Of a stretch of DNA of 64,000 bases, positions 35,055 through 44,956 are shown in pieces. The notes under the pieces are model-generated. The model searched no databases, had not been told where the DNA came from, and was given only the letters and a program-made list of their open reading frames with translations. Position 1 is the stretch's first letter; every line of letters starts with the position of its first letter. Both the position numbers and the translations under genes were made by a program. This DNA comes from Niebla homalea (Eukaryota > Ascomycota > Lecanoromycetes > Lecanorales > Ramalinaceae), in assembly GCA_019925105.1 (NCBI GenBank), contig JAHGAU010000008.1, positions 1 through 64,000 on the forward strand, read 5' to 3'.

Positions 35055-36340
35055 TTCTTATTAATTTATTAATTAAATAAACTATTATTTAAATTATTTA
35101 TATTAGCCTTTTAACCGGTTTTAAATTAACTGAATTATTTATTAATTAAGAAACGTACTATTATTATAAGTAAAATATTTAAAGTTATTATTAAAGCTGG
35201 AAAAACGGGGACCGGATAGGGTATTTTTAATAAAGTAAACTCCTTCTTTTCCTTCGACTTTATAACGGTTATCCTTTTAATCCTTAATCGCTTTAAAAAT
35301 ACCTTATTAAGGCCTGAAAATAACTTATTAACGGTAACGATATTAAATTTATTTTTATTATTTTAAATTTCCCGGTTTTATTTAATAATAATATTATTAT
35401 TATTTATAAAATAATAATCTCCTCCGTAGTTATAAGGTTAATAATAATACTTATTCTTATTATACTTTAATAAATTATATTTCTACCGTATAATAAGTTT
35501 AAAACCTTAATTGCTTATCGACTTATTAACGGTTTTCCGTTATTTATATTTCTTAATTTACTTATTAATAATAATTTTATAACCGGGGGTCTTATCCTTT
35601 ATTTACTTCTTAAGTAGCGGTAAAAACGCCTTTTTTACGGCCTTTACTTATAAATATTACTTAATAATTAAGTCCTTAAATTTATCGGAATTGGTATAAA
35701 GTTAACGTTTATAATTAATAATTTTAACTTCTTTATCCTTATGTTTTTCCTTATCCTTTTTATTTATTTTAAATTCCTTTATTGGCTTTAAATTATATAT
35801 AAATATAATAATAATAATAATCCCCTTTTTCTTTTTATTATTTTATAAAGTTATTATATATTAAAGCTTCTTTTATTACTCCGGTTTACCGTACTCCGCC
35901 GACGTTATTTTAACCTTATTATTATAAGTTAAAAGGGCCTTAATCTTAAAAAAAACGACGTTATATCCTTTCTTTTAAGCCTTTATAGATACCCTTTTTA
36001 AGCTTTTAATAAGGAAATTATAAAAGATAAAAGAACATAAGGTTTCCGTTAATACCTATAAATCCCCCCCCCTTTAAATTACCCTCTAAATAACGGTATA
36101 AGGCTTTAACGTTATTAAAATAATTAAAGCCGCCTTCTTAATAGTTAAAATACCTATATTTCCGGCGTTTAAAGTTACCTATAGAATAGCCTTTAATTTA
36201 CTAACCGGTTTAACCTTTTTCTTTATTATAACGGCTTTTACTTAAGGTTCAGATAGTAATTTAAGTATATAACGGGTTTTACTTAATTTAAGCCTTATAA
36301 TTACTTATTTCGGACCGGTAATAAGCTCCTTAATAGTGGT
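35055..36340. other. RIP-mutated DNA between the LINE and the right inverted repeat
   Basis: Complex AT-rich sequence. Minus-strand fragments such as VEGKEGVYFIKNTLSGPRFS (about 35,170-35,230) look protein-derived but I do not recognise them. It could be a LINE 5' region or a third element. Confidence 0.4.
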
Positions 36341-36355
36341 AATAGTGGTTACGCG

Positions 36356-36445
36356 ATGCAAAAACCGTCTCAGTAAAAAGTGGGTGGTGGGACGGTCGCG
36401 TCCGGCAAAAAACCGGGCATGTTTCAAGCCACTTGAAAACAGGGG
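36356..36445 (-). repeat. Right terminal inverted repeat of the mariner-type element
   Basis: Reverse complement of 27,109-27,198, ending AAAACAGGGG followed by TA. The shift from AT-rich to GC-normal DNA occurs at its inner edge, about 36,350. Confidence 0.9.
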
Positions 36446-36447
36446 TA

Positions 36448-38060
36448 TACGACCCCAGATACCGAAGATCGCCTCGGCTATTATCTACATGATGATCCTA
36501 TACACGGAGACTACTGAGGCGTATGTAAGTGGTCCCACAGCTTGCTCGTCCCCGCAAATATTGGCATTGATGGAATTGAGTTTGAGAGTCTTAGTTCATT
36601 GCCTATGTACGATCCCTCATATCTGTGCACCATCCTTCCACTGACAGCTGATCTACCTATTACCATCTTCCACTCCTTCCCCACCTCTGTCAGCCAAATA
36701 TAACCTCCCATCCAATTGCCTATCAAGAACATCCATGTCCTCCCCTCATACGACCCTGACCATTCCTTCCTCCACCAATCTATCAAACCACTTCTCGAGA
36801 CCTCACTAATGCTATCTCCATTCCACCGTCCCTTTCCTCTGTCAAATACCTTCCTCCTCACACCCCTCAGCCAAGCGATCCACGCGTTCACTAAAGAGTA
36901 TGCAGAGTCAATTAGCACATCGCATGCTTCAACTCCATCTTCGGGAGAGGCACAACTTACTTTTCTTTCCACTCTCAACAAGCCAAAGTCCCTTTCGTCG
37001 CCTTAGCCACCACCAGGCGCTTTTCCCTGTTGAGACGTCTTTTTCAGTCTCGTGATGTTTTGGTTTCTTCTGGCCTTTGGTATTTTTGGCTTCTTTGGCC
37101 TTTGATTTTTGATCCAAATCCAATCTCCCTGTTGGAGCCTCCCGCCCGGCTCTATCATTTGTTCTGAGGTTGCAGCTTCTTTTGGCTCATTATGGTGTCA
37201 GACATCTTTGCTTTTCGTTGTTTGTGGGTTTCTTGAATATCTGGTCTCTATTGTTTCTCATTGCCTTTGACGCTTTTTGGCGTTCGTATCTTTGAGAGGC
37301 CAGAGTTCCTTGCTGACCCGACATATCCCAGCTATCTCCTATCGCTTGTCTTAGCATCGTCCTACTCCTGATTTCTTGCTTTATGAAGTTCCTCCTGCCT
37401 TGGGTTTGAGTGCTCTTCCCCCTCCCGATGTTTCTCCTCCCTCCATAACTCAAGCGGTAAATCCAGGAACCTGTCATGAGAATAACAAGTCGACTAATCA
37501 TTGCATAGTCGTATAATTACTTCGTTATAATCGACGGCCAGCAATAAATTTACAATGATCCCTTCTAAACACATCCATCGAAGCAATAATGCATACTCAC
37601 CGATAGCACATTGGCAGAGTGATGTGTAGTTGTTTGCCGACAACAAGCTAGCTCCATAGCTTTTGATCTGATCTGTGTCTGTGGCTAGCGCCGAATGTAT
37701 TGGCTAATAGAGATGAGATTTCGTTGATAATCAACGGCGCACGAAGGTGTTTGGAGGTCAAAAGCAGAGGACATGGTACGATTTTCTTCTGAATTCCCAC
37801 GCTGAGTCCCGGGCCTTTGGATGTAAGCCTTTGGGCTGACTGATTTATGGCGTGAATAGTGGTGACACTCGGTGACTGATGAGATAATGACCACCTTGAC
37901 ATAAGAAGTTGCGCTGTCAACAAAACCCCTGCACGCCTGTGATCGATTTTCGGTGTACTGCGACATCGTCATCGTTAAAGGTTGATGAGTTTGCTATGGG
38001 TGGACAAGAAAATGTGAGATTAATGTTCTAGACTGGACGACGCTGGATGTTGTATTAGGG
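36448..38060. other. GC-normal region with ambiguous small open frames
   Basis: Competing frames exist on both strands: minus 36,511-36,981 (156 codons, starting MLRVERKVSCASPEDG), plus 36,605-37,006 with one stop (MYDPSYLCTILPLTADLP, later KNIHVLPSYDPDHSFLHQ), and lysine-rich minus fragments at 36,929-37,190. None shows a motif I know, and none is clearly favoured. The region probably contains remains of one minus-strand gene interrupted by the element to the left, but I cannot build a model. From 37,500 to 38,060 nothing is seen. Confidence 0.3.
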
Positions 38061-38744
38061 TGGTGGTACAACCACGAAAGTGCGCCATCCGTATTGCAGG
38101 CTGGCATGCGTATTATGATGAGTGTGCGGCCAATAAGCCGTCAAAGATTATTGAAGAAATAGCATCGCCGCCAGCCAATGCTGAAGCGAAGGCTTTGTGT
38201 TCTTGAAGGTGCCCCTGTCATCATGCTGAGGTGTGATCGCAGGATAATATGAGACTGCCGAAAGTAGTGCAGGCGGAGTAAATTTTGCAAATGTATCAAT
38301 GGAAGCCGAGCCTTAGTTGATCCATTAGCAAGGAAACGAGAGGCGGATAAGTAGTCCAGTCCAGGCGGTAAGCTGAGGTACAAGCAATCAGATTCCAGGT
38401 ACAGAAAAAATGGTCGAGACCCAGTCGCAAAATTGAGAAATAACAGGTTCCGGGTGCAGACGTAAAGTTGAGTTGCTGTAGTATATTCGAGCAGAGAGCA
38501 GAGCTATCGTTGGCAGACGTAATTTCCGATGCGCAAGCGCAAGGTAGAATCGCACTCGAGATGATGACAATGAAGCCCCAGGGAGCCGATTCATCAGTGA
38601 GCCTTATGTACGGTTGTCATGTGCTATGCAGATGTAATTCATCTCGCCGACAGTCTTGTCAGGTACCTGAACGGTGCGGCGTGGGTGGAAAGCCCACGGC
38701 CGATCGCCTGTGATAAAGAGGCATAAGGGAGTGATCATGGCGCC

Positions 38745-39180
38745 TAAAGTTTCTTCGCGCGTTCGAAGCAGGATTCGATAACAATGATCTCAGTGGTGGC
38801 GAGAAGATGGGGAATGGAGACAATGCCGCCTCACGATTCGGGTTTTCGGTTACAACGTCGCGCTTTTGGCGTCGGTCGTATTGAGAATGGCGAGCATGTG
38901 ATGGATGTTGATCATACCGCCTTATGATTTGGGTTTTCGGGAACAACACCATGGTTTTGGCGTTGGTAGTAATGAATAGATATGGCGAGAAGATGAGAGA
39001 TGGAAAACATGCCGCCTCATGATATTTGGTGAGTTCAACGTCGCGGATTTGGCGTTGGTAGTAGTGTTGATGGAGAGGAACGTGAGAGATGGGATTCACG
39101 CCGACTCATGATCTTCGGGGTGAATTTAACGTCTCGGATTTGACGTGTCTGAATGTGGTCCATGCGCTGAAGTGGCATGG
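38745..39180. repeat. Imperfect tandem repeat, about 90-bp unit, 4-5 copies
   Basis: Units begin GCCGCCTCATGAT or similar (38,827; 38,918; 39,012; 39,101), contain GGGTTTTCGG.AACAAC or TTCAACGTCGCGG, then TTTGGCGTTGGTAGTA, then ATGGCGAGAAGATGAGAGATGG. A first, weaker copy is near 38,745-38,826. It lies downstream of the coiled-coil gene. A 146-codon minus frame (38,659-39,099) runs through it with repeated peptides but no signal peptide or known motif. Confidence 0.75.
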
Positions 39181-39363
39181 TAACTCTGTAAAAATCCGAT
39201 ATGGGTAGCACACCTACCCAAACATGGATAGGAGCTCCCTGCGGATGCCGATGGGATGATGATCAAGGGCCGCGCTGGTGATGGTGAGTCCGAGGCGTAT
39301 CTGACCGTTGTACATCACGGAAGAAGGTGTATACAGCAGAAGAAACAGTTACGAAGGATAAGC

Positions 39364-40858
39364 TCATTCATTGACCTTGGTTCCATGCATCATGCTGCTT
39401 AGGTCGTTCTCGACGGTAGCGCTATAGTTGGCGGATACCTGAGCATTTTGGTCTTGAGCCATTCGCTGAATATCGTCAACTTCGCGGTCGAGCCATTCCT
39501 GTGCTGTCACCGTGTTCGCATCTTCGACCCCTTCTGCCGACATATTGGGGTAGTATGTTGCAATTGGGGTCACCTTGGCTGGCTCAGCCTTGGCTTTCCC
39601 TTTGCCAATACGCCCGGCTCAGATTCACGCCTCTCCGCTGCCGCTTCTCCCGCTTCGGCTTTCCACCAGTCTTAATTGGCTCAACAGCCACCTCTTCCAG
39701 CGCCTCGGTGAGCTGGCAATTCTCGCACCGCTGTGGCTGCTTTTGACGCTTTGTCAGTGTCGCTTGCAATTCCTCATTCTTGGCCTGTGATGCTGCCAGT
39801 TCATCCTCCAGCTTCGACATGGCGATTTTGCTATTGTCGCACTGGTTGCTGACGTCTTTCGCAATTTTTGTCAGCTTCTCCTTTTCTTCCCCATCAGCGT
39901 GTTGCTGCTGCAATGCAGCCGCGAGCCTGGCTTCGAGATCTTGGATCACCTCGTGTTTCTCTGCCAGAGCTTCTTCCGCTTGATTAAGGGTGTCCTCCTT
40001 TTCTCGCTGAAGAGACTGGATTGTAGAGTCCTTTTGAGCGATCAGGGTGTTTGCGTCTTTGCAAACCCTGTCAAGCTGGCTTTTCAAACCCGTCATGCTG
40101 TTTTCGAGCCCGTCTCTTGTTGCGATGATGGATTGCAATTCGGAGTTTTTCTGCGCCAGGTTGCTCTGAGAGCTTTGGTACATTGAAGACAACTGTTGGG
40201 CCTCCATTTGCTGACGCTTGTTTTGTGCCTCGAGCTCACTAACTTTCGCCCGCAGGTCTTGTTCCAGCGTGTCATTTTGCCTGGCAGATTGGGTCGATCG
40301 ATCCTTAAACTCCTGGAGCTCGTTGTCGATCGCCTTCTTCGCATTCTGCTCTTGTTGCAGTAGCTTGTTCACCTCTAGAGTCTTGTTCTTCTCCTCTGCA
40401 AGGGATTTGCCATGCTCAGAGAGCATGTCTTGCTGTATTTGAGAAAATTTAGCCTCAAATCTGGCCTTCAAGTCCTTCTCTTTGGTGACGAAAGATTCCT
40501 CGCTACGTTCCTGCTCGCTGACTTTCCATGCCAAAGCGTGCTTTTCCAAATTGGCCGCCTCGCTGACTTTCCAGGCCAAAGCTTGTTTCTCCAAATTGGC
40601 CGTCTCGGCGGCCATGCGCTCTGCCACTTTCTGGTCGATGGCGGACTTCTCGCTCGCAACATATGCTGCAGCCTGCTGGATGACGTCGGTTTTGTGCTCC
40701 TGGAGCTCGGCCTCTTTGCCGGCAACTACCGCCAGGGCTTCGCATTTGATCACATTTTCATGCTCATCGTGACAGCTCTGGATCTCGTTTGCAAACCACT
40801 GCTCCAGGTGGTTTGTGGCTAAGAGGTTCTGGAAAATCTGGGCCTCCATAGTAGACAT
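39364..40858 (-). CDS. Coiled-coil protein of unknown function
   Basis: Opens with MSTMEAQIFQNLLATNHLEQ at 40,858 and stays open for 424 codons to 39,584. From about residue 55 to 370 it is heptad-rich coiled coil (many E, K, Q, L, A), with a tandem duplication ANLEKQALAWKVSE / ANLEKHALAWKVSE near residues 88-116. A CxxC (RCENC) and a basic stretch KPKREKRQRR follow. A second frame with protein-like sequence (GKGKAKAEPAKVTP, then MSAEGVEDANTVTAQEWLDR) continues to 39,364. Removing a 49-nt GT-AG interval (39,618-39,666, weak donor GTGGAA and acceptor GAG) joins both frames into 481 aa; alternatively a small indel has shifted the frame. Function could be structural or nuclear; I do not recognise a family. 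Confidence 0.75.
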
Positions 40859-42180
40859 GATAAGAGGGAGTGACCGTGTGTTTTTGGATCACAAGTCCTT
40901 GAATTCTGGGGAGAGAATGAGGATGATAGAAAGGGTGATGAATTGATATTAAGGCCTGAGAATGGATAGGAAGGTGATGTGTTAAGAGGAGTGGAAGTAA
41001 GTTGATTGAATTGCAGAAGCTGATGGGATTCGGAATGGACGGAATCAGGATTTCTACAGAAGCTTGGAAATTCTCAAGGTTGGTGGGAGCAGGAGATTCT
41101 TTTATGTTAGAAAGAGTGAGATGGGCGCTGGGAACACAAATCTGAGAACACTTGAGGTGCAGGCGCAGTGGCATATCACATTGACATTCACACTCATGAA
41201 GGAAGGTTGGGGTGACACTAAGGATACAAACATGCCCATTCTTGCATGAGATAAGTAAAGACCTTGTGTCAAGGTAGAAATTGCTCACATGACCAGAAGG
41301 TGCTCCACTTTGGGCTTGAAAGAAATTCACAGCAGCCTACCACTATCTTCTATGATATCATGAGTTCGGCTCGAGTACATCGATTTAGTCTAAGATCCCG
41401 TCATAATTGCAAGGCTAGTCCATGCTACTTACATTGACACGAAATCGCACGTTCTGCAGAGAAACATTATCATACAACACCTTTAGTTTCGTTTCGCTGC
41501 AGGCGCCGATGACTTGCCCTCTGGCAACCAACCTTGATGAACACAAATCCTTCCCAACAGTCCAAGATGTTACCATCACTCGCTTGCCACAATCATTTGG
41601 GTGTGGTCACGGGAAAGAAGATACAACCTGTTCAGACTAGAGCATGGCCCTACATACCAAGGCATGGCATGTGTCATAACCCGCTTAGATACGGGGTTTG
41701 CCACCGCTCGCAGATTCACCATCAACAGTGAAAGCATCTTATTAGAGAGGCTGAGGTGTGGTCTCCGGCTATCGTTACCGCCGCCCCCAGAATGTTCAAG
41801 CAAGCCACTGAAGCGCAGCTGATGCTTGAGTAGGTGTTGTATGGTGGATGTAGGTGCATTCATCACAGCTCGAAATGTTGAAGCGTAGCACTAGAAATTT
41901 CGACGTGTCATCTAACTTCTCATGCCCATGGGTACTGGAGCAAAAGCTCGGCATAGATTTTCGGAGCCTTTCGCTGGCCGAAAATTGATCTTTAGTTTTC
42001 AGAACACTCGTGAATGGATGTTAGTGAAACCCTGGCAAATTCGGGACGGAATTAACTGCACGCCCCGCATTTTCGCCTTTTGAAAAGTCACAGAGCGGCG
42101 CAGGCATTGATATAGTCCTTTCAGGCCACTTCATCGGTGTTTTGAGAGGTTCTTCAAGCCTACCTTCTATATAGACAAGG
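40859..42180. other. Intergenic, no gene supported
   Basis: Contains the 5' region of the coiled-coil gene (minus strand) and scattered small frames on both strands (for example 40,764-41,330 minus, 188 codons, overlapping the coding region) with no motif or coding bias I can defend. Confidence 0.5.
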
Positions 42181-44950
42181 AGATGCCGGCTCGAGACAGA
42201 CCATGAGTCGGTCGTTTATGCGCAAGACATTTCTAGCCCATAGCAGACCGCAGCGACTCACAATTCAAACACGGCTGCACTAAGCAATCCAGCTTGGCCT
42301 CCTTTCTCTATCTCAAAGTCGCGTTTACAACTCCTCTCTTCATGGTCGATTGGTAGCAAGAACTCTGTTCAATATGTCAGCTGCAGCCATGTCCGTTCAC
42401 ACATTCCGAAGATGCAGCATTCGCTCAACACAGCCTACGTTTGCCTCAGGTCTCTTCAATTGATATCATGCATTTCCCCAATGTTTCTGTATCACAGGGT
42501 CGTGCCATCACTTCCCTTCCCTCCACAGGAGGACGCTGCGGCTTGCGACTTCACCACCACCGTCGAGTCCTCGCTTCAGCCGTGGCACGGAGCTTCGCTA
42601 TATCTGACTGATGGACGGCCTGATAGCATAGCTAGTTGGACTCCTCCATCTGTCACTCACCCTTCAATACAAACATTGAACCGTGATACCACTGCTACTA
42701 GTAACGTCTCTTTGTCTGAGCCCCAACCCGTTCTATAAGACATTTACCGAATTCACATTTACCGGCATTGATATTGGACCAAATAATAGCTTGGTCTTCA
42801 CGAGATCTCTTCCCGTCCACGACGGTATATACATTTTAGGGCTTCGCCTGCGATCTGGTAACCGAGAAACTCTGGTGGGTAGTCGACAATCGTATGATCT
42901 CTATTCCCAGCGATCGTCCAAGCGAAGGCGTCAAAATTCAAGGGACAACGGTACCAGCTGGCATCAAAGGGGTGTCGTAGGTCCAGATCGTTTTCAAGTT
43001 CAAAATTGTCGACGTTGACGATAGTAGAAGGGCAAGTGGGGAGATGACTCTTTTCCGCATTCTAGCGGGGCACTAAAGATGTCCTCAAAGGATAAGCGAG
43101 GAATGTTTCCTCGACCTTGGGGGCACTGATGCCTTTGCCACTCTAATCTGCACCCATTCCATCAACGACATACAACGACATACAACAACTCGGAGGAGAT
43201 TGTGGAAGTCCTCTAAGAAGATGCACGCGAAAGTCCACTAATGCTTTCTGGTACTATGGAACGGACCTCGAGCCTCGATGGAGCAGCACGGAGACGCCCG
43301 AGCCACTCTTCCGTTCTTAGACTCTTTTGGGCAGTATTCCATGGTAACGCGAGACCAGATTGCTGCGGCAGCACCTGCGAGCGCAATGCTACTATGCAGA
43401 TTCATCTCCCAAGTGCTTCTTACCTGTCTTATAGCCATGGGAATTCAACTATATGCTCTCACCAGAGATTCACAAGCTCTAGGACGCTTCATCCTTCAGT
43501 GTCCGGCCCTGTTGGAAGGCTGCAAAATGGACATCAGGGGAGCATCCGGACCGTCGCCGATAAGTTTTACGAATCGAGAAAAAGATCCACAGTGTACTTT
43601 GCAGATTTCTTAAGAGAAACGCGGACCACCATCGCAACAGGCATCGCGAATTCTACAGATTTGTTCGCGGATGTCAGCGTCCCTTGAATAGATTCATGGA
43701 CAAAGCGAAGACAAGGAGTCTGTCATTGAGGCCAATCCTCCACACAGAGAAATCTTCAGGTGGATGATGATGACTCAATGGATCTCGACCACACTAAGTA
43801 GTCACTTGCGCACTGACGCTTGTAGTCATTCAATCAGCCGTATAAAGTGTGCATATCCCCATCTGCATCGTAATATAGTGTTCGTATCTATTTCTCTACA
43901 TCGCGGGGGCTTCTACATCGATCATGGTGTCCGAAACTTATCCTGCTCTACGACTGAAGCTGATCGAGGACTCTGCTTTGGCGACTGTCAGCCAGCAGGC
44001 AACAGTGTTTTTGAGGCCTCATGCAAGCATTGCCAAGAGGCTCTTCTGACACGTATTCATATGAGCACCTGGCGGTACATCTGGTACCAACTCGGGTATA
44101 TTATGCACTGATCCTCCCTTCCTTCATGCACTTAGATAGTCCACTCAATCAAGGCATATATGCACCCACATTCTGTGTTACAGCGACGAACAACAGCGAT
44201 CCGCACGCGTTGTGAGCATGGGTGGCCCTAGCAATCCCACCACCTAGCTATTCACTTAGACTTTAAAAGGATCCGTGGAAGTGTCATACTAAAAGCGGGA
44301 CGCTTGACCATGTTCGCATCCATATCGCTGAGCCACGGGACTAGGGTCAATTTGAGCAAGAATAACCGGGCAAGATTCGCTTTGATCAGTGAAGTGTAAC
44401 GGATAGAGACACTACGCATACTGAAGGTATTCTGAGCGACAGAGCTACCAAATGGAAGCATGGGTAGCAAGCTGATGGAGCAAGTAGCACTGTGATTCTG
44501 TCGGATTGGGAGCCATGGGAATTGCATCGGGCGAAGATTGCGGTGCAGGTATTGCGGAAAGCACAAATTCAGGACTGTGATATCCAGTCTGCCAAAGAGT
44601 AGTTGCAAGACAGAGGAAACCGACAAGCTGAGCCGACGAATTCCGAATGCATATGCACTTCCATACTTTAATTCCTGAGCGATCGTGAATGTGAACTCGC
44701 CGAGCGGGGTAACAACAACACTTCAAAGCTAGCATATATTGAATTATCTTGCGCAGAATTATTTTCTCCCAACAACTTTTCCTTCTCAATTCTTCCGTGC
44801 TGCAGAAGCTGATCCCGTTCTCAATTCCAGCAGCATATTATTACGATGTTTGACAATTCAGACTTCTCGTGATGCAACATACCGCAAGAGCCTCTCTGAC
44901 TCAGAAAGCATCGCACTTCAACAGATAACCATCCTTGATACCTCCTCTGC
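42181..44950 (+). pseudogene. Decayed protein-like fragments, identity unknown
   Basis: Several plus-strand pieces in different frames look protein-derived: MSAAAMSVHTFRRCSIRSTQ at 42,373, NSLVFTRSLPVHDGIYILGL at about 42,790, WWVVDNRMISIPSDRPSEG at about 42,875, and a 111-codon frame at 43,278-43,613 with a hydrophobic stretch MLLCRFISQVLLTCLIAMGI. They do not join into one frame with obvious introns. From 43,700 to 44,950 only weak fragments are seen (for example MFASISLSHGTRVNLSKNN near 44,310). This may be one or two eroded genes, or chance frames. I cannot assign a product. Confidence 0.25.
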
Positions 44951-44956
44951 TGAGTC

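Larger units (their letters stand above)
27109..36445. mobile_element. TA-flanked Tc1/mariner-type element with nested insertions
   Basis: The two ends are inverted repeats of 90 bp starting CCCCTGTTTTCAAGTGGC, flanked by TA on both sides (27,107-27,108 and 36,446-36,447), as for Tc1/mariner integration. Inside are a plus-strand DDE transposase relic (27,330-28,300), microsatellites, and a nested LINE (about 30,125-35,050). A mariner element is normally about 2 kb, so most of the 9.3 kb must be later insertions. The interior is strongly RIP-mutated, whereas the inverted repeats are almost unmutated. Confidence 0.8.

Noticed and set aside
38659..39099. Repeated-peptide precursor (RiPP-like) with dibasic sites
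   Set aside because: No signal peptide, repeats are poorly conserved at the protein level, and the DNA repeat extends beyond the frame.
40093..40822. Several frames on both strands within the coiled-coil gene
   Set aside because: Shadows of the heptad-rich coding sequence.
40764..41330. 188-codon minus-strand frame upstream of the coiled-coil gene
   Set aside because: Overlaps the start of the coiled-coil coding region in another frame and lacks any motif; probably the 5' leader.
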